13,530 nucleotides of DNA from CAZJAD01 sp964543855 (GTDB taxonomy: Bacteria; Electryoneota; RPQS01; DYHQ01). Positions 6,358 through 13,530 of this stretch are shown piece by piece; positions within the stretch are counted from its first letter, which is position 1, and each line of letters opens with the position of its first letter. The notes beneath the pieces are model-generated. The model was not told the DNA's origin and did not search any database. It was given only the letters and a program-made list of their open reading frames with translations. Position numbers and translations under genes: made by a program. Location of the stretch: positions 1 to 13,530 of the forward strand of contig CAZJAD010000059.1 in the NCBI GenBank assembly GCA_964543855.1, read 5' to 3'.

Positions 6358-9300
6358 CTACTTCAGGAACAGCAACTTCCGAATTTGCTTGACAGGGCCA
6401 GCCTCGAGCCGGACGAAGTAGATACCCGTCGCTATCGCCTCGGGTTTCCACCGCGCATTGAACATTCCGGCCTCCTTTTCCTCGTCCACAAGCACCGCTA
6501 CCTGGCGTCCCAGAATATCGTAGATAGCCAACTTGACATCACTCTTGCGAGGCACACCAAAACGGAAGGTCGTTTCACTGTTAAAAGGATTGGGCCAGTT
6601 TTGCTCCAAAACAAAATCTTTCGGAACGACAGCATGATGGTCTTCGTCGACGGCAACGACGACTTCATCCAAGACAACGACATTGTCCAGATAAAACCCT
6701 TCATAGTTGACCGATGCATCCGACCGGAAAGTGAACCGCAAACGAGCACTCGCATAGGGCGGATAATCATTCAATGGCACGACCACCTGAGTCCACTCAT
6801 CCTGAGTTCCCGAAAGCCGAAGAAGGGGTGTCCAGGACACGATGCCGATTTGCAGATCAATATCGCAATAGTCTCGATCTTGCTGCGTCTGATAGCGCGT
6901 GTCGAACAAGAGCGTGCCGTCGCCGTCGAAATCGAAGGCCGTCGAGAAGAGATACCCTCGCGAGAGAACCGGGTAGGTGCGACTTCCATCATCACCAAAA
7001 TAAAAAGCGTGTGTCGGTGATGCGTAGTCATGCGTTTGGAGATGCCACCGGTCGTTGTCTCCCGTGTGAGCCCAGTTGGCCGTGTAGGGATTTTCAAAGT
7101 CGTTGAAGAAATAGGCGTTGCCCAGCGTGATATAGATCTCCCCTTCCACGAAAATCCCATCATCCCCCTGAAGTTCCACATGAATGTCCGCCGTGCGCGG
7201 CACATCGGCACTGGAGGAAATCGCCACTCCCACAGGCGTGTCCGCCACACGCTCCGAGTTCCCGGAAACTGTTCCAATCACCACGCCGTCATCCAGAAGT
7301 ACGACATCCGCGTCCATGCTGACGAGACTCGCCGAGACATTCGTCGCCGTTCCAAGCCCGTCGTTGGCAACGATAAGAAAGAGCTGGCCGCTCTCTCCAG
7401 GTAGCAAAAAACCATCCCCGTTGCCACCCGGAGGCGGGTCGGCGACATTGGCTCCCGCCGGCGCGAGAATCGGAAGCGTCACGATGTAAGTGTCTTCCCG
7501 ACTCCATTCGGTGCCAAATTGATCACGAACCACAATCCGAAGAACGATTTCATCACCGTTTTGAGCCGATGCGTTCACCTGAACGAGCGCCGGATCACTC
7601 GCATAGACTTCCTCGCCGATATCCACATCACCGATAATCACATTCCCTTGGATCACACTGACCGGCCCGCTCACGGCCTGGAAAGTGACATTCACTCCGT
7701 AGGCTGGACTGCCACCCATGTTCTCCACTCCCGGCGTCAGTTCAATTCGCTCACCGGGATTGAATTCGGAATTCCCATTCCCTTGGCTGCCTCCAACATT
7801 GTCGTCGTCAACCAGCGGCGCAAAAACGGAGAGCACCGGCCCGACAACCGGTAGCGACGGCAGCAGCACGCACGGCTGCGCTCCGCCGCCCAGAATCAAT
7901 TGAAAACCGATCGATCTCCCATTGGGACAGGACGACAGAATTGCCAGCCGAATCGGCGGACCGGTACTGCCCGTCTGCCCGACACCGATCGATGGAACAA
8001 CGACAACCGTATCAAGCAAGGCCGCATACGGATCGCTTTCTCGCAAGATTCCTATCGTGGCAGTTGATGGCGCACCGCCGTCATTTTGGATGAGGAAATT
8101 AAGCTCGACGGTTTCACCGTTCTGGGCGATCCCGTCTCCATTGCCGTTGCTCCCTCCTTCATCGTCATCATCGATCTCTAAACCAGACCATCGCAGGTAA
8201 GCATCCTCGGCCCCACGACCTGTGGTGAACAGAATCGCTTTGCGGGAGCGAAGCGTGCCCGCTCCCGGCGCGGCGATGCCCGCATGAGAAATGGGCACAG
8301 CCGTCGTGAGGTCCGGCTTCTGAATGCCCACGCTGCAGTAATTATCGCTCTGATCCGAATTGCTGACGGATGAATACTGAAAGAGAATCTCGCCGTCGCC
8401 CGTCGCTGTCGGCCAACAGTCGGCGTCAAAGAGGATTACCTGAAAGCTCTGATCTTGAGCGCCCCACAGCAGTCTCAAGTGACTCCACTCAACAATGAAG
8501 CGGTGCCCGACTTCATCGTACCAGGTACAAATACGGCCCTCGGGTACCGTGACAAGATCATCCCAGAAGGGAGCAATCAGTGTCAGGGGCGCCAGCGGTG
8601 CGGGCAGCGCGTAGTTCCGGAAGTCTGTCCGCTGGCTGGAACCCATCGCGATCCAGCCGTTCGTGCATACGGTGAATTCGGTGTAGGTCTCGCCATAGTA
8701 GGTGAACGGAAACGGCAACGAGAGCGTCCGCGACTTGTCATCGCCTTCCTCGGTATCTGTCAAATTGGAAATGGCCGTCCCCGGTCCTCCATCATAAGGA
8801 TTGATCTCGACCCAGGCGTAAGTCGGGGCTTCTTCATACCCGCCGTCCGTGTCTTCGTAAGCGCGGTATCCGTAGGCGTCTCGTGGAGTGGGATCCGAGT
8901 CGCTGAGCTCGCCGATCACCATCGAGAAATGAATGGCAATCTCACCTTCACCGACATGAATAAGGAGAAGAAGCGGAACCTGGTCGCCGACAATCAAATC
9001 TTCCGAAGCGTGAAGCTGGAACGCATCATCTTCGCAGAGTGCCGAGTCTCCCGGCAGAATTTCGGCGAAGCTTGCCGTGCTGTCGGAAACCTCAATATCG
9101 GAACTGAGCGAACGGAGCGTCACGGTCGCGGTCGGGAGCGGAGCGCGACCCACATTGCCCAGCGTGAAACCGACGGTCGCACTTTCACCCGGATCCAGTG
9201 GACGGTATTCACCATCGACCTGCGTCGAAAGAACCTGAAGCAGGGGCGCCACGATTTCAAGATCCTGCACCCACGAAGTCTCATCCGGAGAAATCCACCA

Positions 9301-11544
9301 CTCCAAATGCAGCGGCACTCCATCCGCCGCATCGTCACTCACCTGAAATCGCACATAGCCCGGTAGCGCATCAGCCCCCGGTGCAAGCGTCGGCACCGTC
9401 AGGACGCTGTCCAGGATGGTCGCTATAGGCTGTGAACAACGGAGAGTAAGACTCCCCCCTCCGAAAGTGGATCCGCCGTAATTATGCAGATGTGGACGAA
9501 GTGCGATGATTTCTCCCGGATTTGCCAGGCCGTCGCTGTTGCCCCAACTTCCCGACGACCCGTCGTCCACCAGATCGACAGCCGAAGCACCGACGAAGCC
9601 CTCCGAAGCCGGAATCAAAGCGACGGTCTCGATAATTGGCCGGTAAAGCGGCTTGGTAATCGTAACCGTGATGGCGTCCGCGTCCGACTGTGGCACGGGC
9701 AGGCTGAGCCGGCCCTCGGCATCCGTGATTCCCCGACTGTAAACCGTATCTTCCGCCATGACGGTCGCCCATGCTTCAGCAAGTGGCTCGCCCTCGTTCG
9801 TCACCGTGATTTCGATGGTCGGCTGGCCAAGGGGAAGCGCAGCGGCGAAGTCCGCGCCGAATTCCTTGGGCGTTCCGACGAAAAAAGTGAGGCCCGGATC
9901 GCCCAGAATATTATAGGTGTGAAAATAGAAATGAACCGAATTATACGACTCACCCGGGCCGAGGTTGTTCGGAAACTGCCGCATGAGTTCCAGCTTGCCA
10001 CGAAGAAGAGCCGCGCCAAAACTACTTACATTTTCATAAAGGATTCCAACATAAATCCCGGCATCCAGCGTATTATTCCACTTCGTTTTCGTATCATGTT
10101 CCGAAGGGCCGCAAAAGGCGACGGCCCCTATCGGATTCTGAGGCGTCCCATAGCGGATCCAGGCTTCTCCAAAGCACTCATCGACACTAAAGTCACCACC
10201 TCCACAAACGATGCTGGTCACGACGGGCAGCTTCCAACCGTTGTTGAGACTGGAGACGTCATCGACATCGAAGTTGGGCGGATACCAGCCCTGCGGCGAA
10301 CCGAAGCCCCGATAGTTCACGAAGCTCACCCCGGCGTCAATTCTCTGACGAATCTGGTAGGCGCTGCCGCCGGGCCAGCGGACTGTATCGACCGTCGTGT
10401 AGCCGTGGTCAAGCAGGCGCGTGCGAATCCAGCGCTTGGTCTCCCACGCAGAGGTGTAGTCGTCGTAGTACCGGTAGGCTCCCACCATTAAAGCGCGCGT
10501 TCGCCACGCCCCATCAGGGTCCCACGGCGACTTCTCGTAGTTCACGGTCTTGGCAACAACAGTACGAAGATCAGCCTCTATGTCAACGGAGAACCTCCCG
10601 ATGAGAATATCCGGCAGGTAATCATCCCCATCAAGCATCGTATACGGATGGTCCGTGCACATGGTCGGTTGAAGAGTCGCCGGGACACGGAAAGTCGGCA
10701 GGCCAGTGCCGGTTCCGTCGGCATCTCCCACGAGCACAACGAAAACCGGTGGTTCGTCCCAGGTATCGTACGCGTCCTGAATGTAATCGCGGATCTCCTC
10801 TTTGGTGGTGCCACCAATGTCGTCGGTGGACACAATGGTCACCGTATGCCCACGCTGCCTCTTCCAGGCAGCGAAATCTTCAGTACGATCCGCATACTCA
10901 CCGGCACGATGAATAATCAGATAAGACTCAGGAAGGTGAAGCGGTGCCGGGGGCAACTCGTCCAAGTTCCCGGCGACCGACGCCACAATGTCCATGAAGG
11001 TCGCCGAAAGCTTGCGCGTCGGCGCTTGGCCACCGGAGTTTTCGTAGCTCACATAGACCCGGTAATCCGTGCAGATGCGCACACCCGGCGTGTCGCCCGC
11101 AGGCTGCAGCGCGTTGAAGGAGACCGTCGCCAGCGGAATCCCGCGCATGATGGCCACGCTGCTTGCCGCTCCGAGCGGCAGCGGCGTAGTATTCACCGCT
11201 TCCACCAGCGAATCGCTGATTTCCCCGGGCTCGGGCATCCGCCACGCGAGCGGAACCACTTCAACACTCACCGCATCGGTTCCACCGGGCAGCACCCAGA
11301 GAAATCCCGCAGAGAACGGACGCGCATCGATGTCCGCGCGCGGATCGGGCTCCGCTTCACTTGCGGGCGCTGCTTCTCGAACGGCGAATTCCACGCCCGC
11401 CGAACTGCTGCGGACTTTCGAAACAGAGAGCTGCCTTGCGGCGACTCGATTTTCATCCCCCATGAGCGACGCATGAAGCGGAAGAGTCCACAAACCGACG
11501 ACACACAAAGCAATCATACACCGAAAAAATCTCGACATCGGCAT
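6358..11544 (-). CDS. Giant secreted C25 (gingipain-like) protein with T9SS sorting tail
   Basis: 1728 residues. A signal peptide (about 1-25, ending LPLHA) and a propeptide-like region lead to a peptidase C25 domain (about 205-560; YLIIHRA, VVLVGDADG, LPDILIGRF, ILGDPGLTFFVG). The gingipain block 'NYxGHGS...ACxNGDF' aligns as N410-YRGFGS...IVC447GGGDF with the same 33-residue spacing, so the nucleophile Cys is kept but the catalytic His is F414; protease activity is doubtful. Further domains: an Ig-like or regulatory-like segment (568-645); repeats with Asp/Gly/Asn-rich 'NGDGxxxPGExxxL' openings near 658, 1124, 1246 and 1369, with a reduced version (DPGE) near 783; a beta-sandwich with 'FPFTYYGETYTEFTVCTNGWIAMG' features (about 905-1108); a MAM- or immune-inhibitor-like domain (about 1478-1627); and a type A T9SS tail (about 1644-1728; 'LEQNWPNPFNSETTFRF...YDILGRQV...GIYFVRL'). 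It should cross the outer membrane by T9SS and be anchored or released. ATGs at 11544 and 11538 are both possible starts; the site GAGG suits the second slightly better. Confidence 0.92.
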   Translation of the reverse strand: MPMSRFFRCMIALCVVGLWTLPLHASLMGDENRVAARQLSVSKVRSSSAGVEFAVREAAPASEAEPDPRADIDARPFSAGFLWVLPGGTDAVSVEVVPLAWRMPEPGEISDSLVEAVNTTPLPLGAASSVAIMRGIPLATVSFNALQPAGDTPGVRICTDYRVYVSYENSGGQAPTRKLSATFMDIVASVAGNLDELPPAPLHLPESYLIIHRAGEYADRTEDFAAWKRQRGHTVTIVSTDDIGGTTKEEIRDYIQDAYDTWDEPPVFVVLVGDADGTGTGLPTFRVPATLQPTMCTDHPYTMLDGDDYLPDILIGRFSVDIEADLRTVVAKTVNYEKSPWDPDGAWRTRALMVGAYRYYDDYTSAWETKRWIRTRLLDHGYTTVDTVRWPGGSAYQIRQRIDAGVSFVNYRGFGSPQGWYPPNFDVDDVSSLNNGWKLPVVTSIVCGGGDFSVDECFGEAWIRYGTPQNPIGAVAFCGPSEHDTKTKWNNTLDAGIYVGILYENVSSFGAALLRGKLELMRQFPNNLGPGESYNSVHFYFHTYNILGDPGLTFFVGTPKEFGADFAAALPLGQPTIEITVTNEGEPLAEAWATVMAEDTVYSRGITDAEGRLSLPVPQSDADAITVTITKPLYRPIIETVALIPASEGFVGASAVDLVDDGSSGSWGNSDGLANPGEIIALRPHLHNYGGSTFGGGSLTLRCSQPIATILDSVLTVPTLAPGADALPGYVRFQVSDDAADGVPLHLEWWISPDETSWVQDLEIVAPLLQVLSTQVDGEYRPLDPGESATVGFTLGNVGRAPLPTATVTLRSLSSDIEVSDSTASFAEILPGDSALCEDDAFQLHASEDLIVGDQVPLLLLIHVGEGEIAIHFSMVIGELSDSDPTPRDAYGYRAYEDTDGGYEEAPTYAWVEINPYDGGPGTAISNLTDTEEGDDKSRTLSLPFPFTYYGETYTEFTVCTNGWIAMGSSQRTDFRNYALPAPLAPLTLIAPFWDDLVTVPEGRICTWYDEVGHRFIVEWSHLRLLWGAQDQSFQVILFDADCWPTATGDGEILFQYSSVSNSDQSDNYCSVGIQKPDLTTAVPISHAGIAAPGAGTLRSRKAILFTTGRGAEDAYLRWSGLEIDDDDEGGSNGNGDGIAQNGETVELNFLIQNDGGAPSTATIGILRESDPYAALLDTVVVVPSIGVGQTGSTGPPIRLAILSSCPNGRSIGFQLILGGGAQPCVLLPSLPVVGPVLSVFAPLVDDDNVGGSQGNGNSEFNPGERIELTPGVENMGGSPAYGVNVTFQAVSGPVSVIQGNVIIGDVDIGEEVYASDPALVQVNASAQNGDEIVLRIVVRDQFGTEWSREDTYIVTLPILAPAGANVADPPPGGNGDGFLLPGESGQLFLIVANDGLGTATNVSASLVSMDADVVLLDDGVVIGTVSGNSERVADTPVGVAISSSADVPRTADIHVELQGDDGIFVEGEIYITLGNAYFFNDFENPYTANWAHTGDNDRWHLQTHDYASPTHAFYFGDDGSRTYPVLSRGYLFSTAFDFDGDGTLLFDTRYQTQQDRDYCDIDLQIGIVSWTPLLRLSGTQDEWTQVVVPLNDYPPYASARLRFTFRSDASVNYEGFYLDNVVVLDEVVVAVDEDHHAVVPKDFVLEQNWPNPFNSETTFRFGVPRKSDVKLAIYDILGRQVAVLVDEEKEAGMFNARWKPEAIATGIYFVRLEAGPVKQIRKLLFLK

Positions 11545-11590
11545 AATACCTCTACAAGTACGACATGGCCAGCGCGATGCAATAAGAGTC

Positions 11591-11619
11591 CATTTACATC
11601 AAAGATGAAAAACACTCAA
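11591..11619 (-). promoter_or_regulatory. Weak candidate promoter of the C25 gene
   Basis: On the minus strand TTGAGT (11614-11619) is followed after 17 bp by TAAATG (11591-11596), a poor -10 box. It lies about 47 nt upstream of the C25 start. The gene could instead be read through from the orphan gene, as no terminator separates them. A perfect dyad TTTTGC-TT-GCAAAA (11626-11639) sits just upstream of the -35 box. Confidence 0.25.
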
Positions 11620-11677
11620 GCGGAGTTTTGCTTGCAAAAATCACGCCGTGCTCAGACACACTGGCTAACCGGTTATC

Positions 11678-12142
11678 TCATGGATGATTGGGCGGATCCA
11701 GCAGTGTCAGCCGGTGGTAGTCCAGCTCGTCGCGAAGTCTGCAAAGCGCAAGGAATGCGCGCTCGTGCGCGGCTTTGATAGCCGTTACATCTTGTCCGTC
11801 TTCCGCCCCCGATTCTTCGAGAGCATCGCACAAGAGCATTCCCAATCGTTCCAGATGACACGCTTCATCGAGCGCCGTCTCGATGGAGATAACCCGTCGG
11901 GCGCGCGTGATTCCAATGTCATCTTTCTTGAGCCACTCGTCGAGCTGGAGGGCTGAAAGGAGGACCGAAGAAGCGTCCGGAATCGAGGCGGTTGGGTCTC
12001 GGTCTGGTGGCTTCAGTTCCGGCGTACTCAGTACCGCGCGCTCCAGCTCCTGCCGGAACTTCTCCCACGGAATCCGCCCCAGTAGCTCCCGGTAGAACGC
12101 CTCCCGGTTGTGAAGCAGGCGGGGCGTAAGGGGATGGGTCAC
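11678..12142 (-). CDS. Small helical protein of unknown function
   Basis: The 154-residue product was not recognised. It is rich in charged residues and Leu, looks almost wholly alpha-helical, and has no signal peptide or membrane segment, so it is probably cytoplasmic. Helix-like blocks are 8-40, 57-74, 79-111 and 119-146. An 'ExxH' motif (E93-A-C-H96) preceded by E88 recalls ferritin-like metal sites, but the second half of such a site is not convincing, so no metal role is claimed. The GTG start has only a poor ribosome site (CAAGAAAA), yet a good promoter lies about 30 nt upstream, so a near-leaderless short UTR fits. It lies upstream of the C25 gene on the same strand (133 nt gap) and divergent from the propeller gene. 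Confidence 0.75.
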   Translation of the reverse strand: MTHPLTPRLLHNREAFYRELLGRIPWEKFRQELERAVLSTPELKPPDRDPTASIPDASSVLLSALQLDEWLKKDDIGITRARRVISIETALDEACHLERLGMLLCDALEESGAEDGQDVTAIKAAHERAFLALCRLRDELDYHRLTLLDPPNHP

Positions 12143-12177
12143 TTTTCTTGAGCAGTCTGCAAAGCTTCTGGGCGCTT

Positions 12178-12206
12178 AGTATACCGATAATTTCTGACAA
12201 TTTCAA
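12178..12206 (-). promoter_or_regulatory. Sigma-70 promoter of the 154-residue protein gene
   Basis: On the minus strand TTGAAA (12201-12206) and TATACT (12178-12183) are separated by exactly 17 bp. Transcription would start near 12171, giving a leader of about 29 nt before the GTG at 12142. This supports that start codon despite its weak ribosome site. Confidence 0.7.
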
Positions 12207-12311
12207 CTCCTCGCCGGCTCTCTTCATCAAACCGCGACCCACAGGGTCTCTTCGTTCGGAAGTACCGTGCCTGCTGGAGGTAAGGCATTTTCGCCCAAAG
12301 AGAACTCTCTG

Positions 12312-12340
12312 TTGACATCCGGCGCTAAGCGTGCTATATT
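12312..12340 (+). promoter_or_regulatory. Near-consensus sigma-70 promoter of the propeller gene
   Basis: TTGACA (12312-12317) and TATATT (12335-12340) are 17 bp apart. The start of transcription is expected near 12347, giving a leader of about 107 nt before the ATG at 12454. The boxes equal those at 3031-3059. Confidence 0.8.
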
Positions 12341-12359
12341 AGGCTTGTTGAGGAGACTT

Positions 12360-12461
12360 GTGCGAAACCGTGACGAATTCAGAATCAAAACGACCCTCCT
12401 CGCTGCATCCGTGTCGTCACTCGCCTTCGCAATGACAACCGGGAGATACAACAATGCGTGA
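12360..12461 (+). CDS. Possible 33-residue leader peptide overlapping the propeller gene start
   Basis: A GTG at 12360 follows GAGGAG (12349-12354) and opens a 33-codon frame that ends in TGA at 12459-12461, overlapping the next gene's ATG by 8 nt. The peptide has a charged N-region (MRNRDEFRIK) and a hydrophobic stretch ending in an AxA motif (TTLLAASVSSLAFA), so it looks like a free signal peptide. It could couple translation of the propeller gene, be a small exported peptide, or be chance. The ribosome site would lie only about 2-7 nt from the predicted RNA 5' end, which counts against it. Confidence 0.25.
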   Translation: MRNRDEFRIKTTLLAASVSSLAFAMTTGRYNNA

Positions 12462-13530
12462 TGCGTTAGCTATCCTACTTCTGTCCACTGTGCCACTTGT
12501 GGCATTTGGCGAGCCACCCGATACGCTGTGGAGCCACACTTTCGGCGGAGGCGAAAGTGATTGGTGCGTCATTGCCGAGCAAACATCGGACAGCGGCTAT
12601 ATTCTGGCAGGCGCCACCAGTTCTTTCGGCGCCGGTGGCTATGATTTCTGGCTCATAAAAACCGACGCCAATGGGGACAGTCTCTGGAGTCATACTTACG
12701 GCGGAAGCGCTCACGATCAATGCTCTTCGGCTCAACAGACCTCAGACGGCGGCTTCATCCTGGTGGGGCATTCCCGATCTTACGGAGCAGGCGGAAATGA
12801 CTACAACTTCTGGCTGGTGAAAACAGACGCAGACGGCAACCAGCTCTGGAGTCACTCCTATGGAGGAGATGCGTGGGAGAGAGACCCGTCGGTGCAGCAG
12901 ACATTCGACGGCGGCTACATTATCTCGGGCACCACATCATCGTACGGTGCCGGAGCCACCGACTGTTGGCTCGTAAAGACCAATGCCAGCGGCGACACAT
13001 TGTGGACACGAACGCACGGCTTCGTGCATGACGATTACTGCGCTCCCGTGAGGCAGACTGCAGACAGTGGCTTCATTCTGGCTTGGAACGGTGACTACAG
13101 CGACGGTGGAGTCTGGCTGGCGAAACTCGATGCGAACGGAGACAGCCTATGGCGTCGCAAAATCGCCGATAGTGTGTTTTGCATCCTGATTGAACCGAGT
13201 CTGGATGGCGGCTATTTCCTGGCGGGGGACAGTTCCACCTTCGGCTGCGAAGATTACGATTTCTGGCTGATGAAGACGGACACAGACGGCCGTCGCCAGT
13301 GGAGCCGCGTTTTCTATGGATATTATCCGGACCTGTGCCATGATGCCATACAGACCTCCGACAGTGGTTATGTCTTGATTGGGCAAACCGAATACTCCGG
13401 TGTTCAATATCGCGAGTTCCGCGTGGTGAAGACCGACCCGAATGGCATCGAGCTCTGGTATTATACCTTTGGAGGGAATTCGTCGGATGAGTGCCACTCG
13501 GTTCGCGAGACCTTCGATCGAGGCCTCATC
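12454..13530 (+). CDS. Secreted propeller-type repeat protein, 3' end outside window
   Basis: The first 359 codons are present and the frame stays open to the window edge. A signal peptide (MRDALAILLLSTVPLVAFG) is followed by tandem repeats of about 47-55 residues with the pattern 'LWSHTFGG..D...QTSDGGYILAGxTSSFGAGxxDFWLVKTDANGD'. Six full repeats start near residues 25, 77, 130, 183, 231 and 281; a seventh (near 333) is cut. Each repeat resembles a propeller blade; this family is frequent in secreted proteins of FCB bacteria and some archaea. In those proteins a T9SS tail often follows, but that part is not visible here. A Cys occurs at the same place in most blades. The ATG has GGGAG (12441-12445) 8 nt upstream and a strong promoter at 12312-12340. 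Function, probably binding or a surface role, is inferred. Confidence 0.88.
   Translation, partial: MRDALAILLLSTVPLVAFGEPPDTLWSHTFGGGESDWCVIAEQTSDSGYILAGATSSFGAGGYDFWLIKTDANGDSLWSHTYGGSAHDQCSSAQQTSDGGFILVGHSRSYGAGGNDYNFWLVKTDADGNQLWSHSYGGDAWERDPSVQQTFDGGYIISGTTSSYGAGATDCWLVKTNASGDTLWTRTHGFVHDDYCAPVRQTADSGFILAWNGDYSDGGVWLAKLDANGDSLWRRKIADSVFCILIEPSLDGGYFLAGDSSTFGCEDYDFWLMKTDTDGRRQWSRVFYGYYPDLCHDAIQTSDSGYVLIGQTEYSGVQYREFRVVKTDPNGIELWYYTFGGNSSDECHSVRETFDRGLI

Larger units (their letters stand above)
12143..12453. other. Divergent control region with two outward promoters
   Basis: This 311-nt region holds the minus-strand promoter 12178-12206 and the plus-strand promoter 12312-12340. A dyad AGAGA-AC-TCTCT (12299-12310) directly abuts the plus-strand -35 box and could be an operator. 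Between the promoters (12207-12298) nothing else is recognised. The plus-strand 5' leader (about 12347-12453) contains a possible 33-codon ORF. Confidence 0.6.

Noticed and set aside
6123..6392. 89-codon plus-strand frame between the C25 gene and the phosphorelay operon
   Set aside because: It reads straight through the C25 terminator hairpin and into the antisense of the C25 3' end, with no ribosome site.
10648..11778. 376-codon plus-strand open frame
   Set aside because: It lies antisense to the C25 gene, runs through its start and into the spacer, is Arg/His-rich and has no domain-like pattern. It is a by-product of GC-rich coding sequence. The same applies to the long plus-strand frames at 8455-9366, 9484-10491 and 3253-4068.
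1..13530. CRISPR arrays, tRNA or rRNA genes, insertion sequences, attachment sites
   Set aside because: No regularly spaced direct repeats, no tRNA or rRNA cores, no transposase or integrase frames and no paired terminal repeats were seen.

Overview
The window reads as chromosomal DNA from an uncultured-type bacterium of the FCB superphylum (Bacteroidota relatives such as Zixibacteria, Eisenbacteria or Marinimicrobia-like lineages). The basis is the gene content: a giant gingipain-like (C25) secreted protein ending in a type IX secretion (T9SS) sorting tail, a beta-helix protein, a protein with 'AEYWxDxDP...GLHxxYVRxxDDLGRW' repeats, and a 'QTSDGGYILxG...DFWLVKTDANGDxLW' propeller-type repeat protein. 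GC is moderately high, and promoters resemble the sigma-70 consensus (TTGACA-17-TATATT). The exact phylum cannot be fixed from this sequence alone.

Layout, left to right. (1) 1-3059, minus strand: an exported-protein operon. A near-consensus promoter (3031-3059) is followed by about 450 nt of non-coding, hairpin-rich leader, then a right-handed beta-helix protein (1497-2570), then, 16 nt on, a five-repeat secreted protein (59-1480), then a clear intrinsic terminator (1-30). (2) 3129-5976, minus strand: a two-gene soluble phosphorelay operon. It encodes a REC-DHp-REC protein with no ATPase domain, followed by a REC-PAS-histidine kinase, and ends at a long hairpin. Neither protein has a DNA-binding output domain or membrane segment. 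(3) 6284-11544, minus strand: a 1728-residue C25-family exported protein with a T9SS tail and its own terminator. The residue matching the gingipain catalytic His is Phe. (4) 11678-12142, minus strand: a 154-residue orphan helical protein behind a good promoter. (5) 12312-13530, plus strand: a divergent strong promoter, a possible short leader ORF, and the first 359 codons of a repeat protein that runs off the window.

Working together: three of the four longest exported products look like surface or secreted proteins, and only the C25 protein carries a visible T9SS tail (the propeller protein's C-terminus lies outside the window). The phosphorelay lies between two exported-protein units, but nothing in the sequence links it to their control. 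The most interesting unexplained items are the structured leader or small RNA at about 2755-3024, the His-to-Phe change in the C25 domain, and the kinase-less REC-DHp-REC protein beside a complete kinase.
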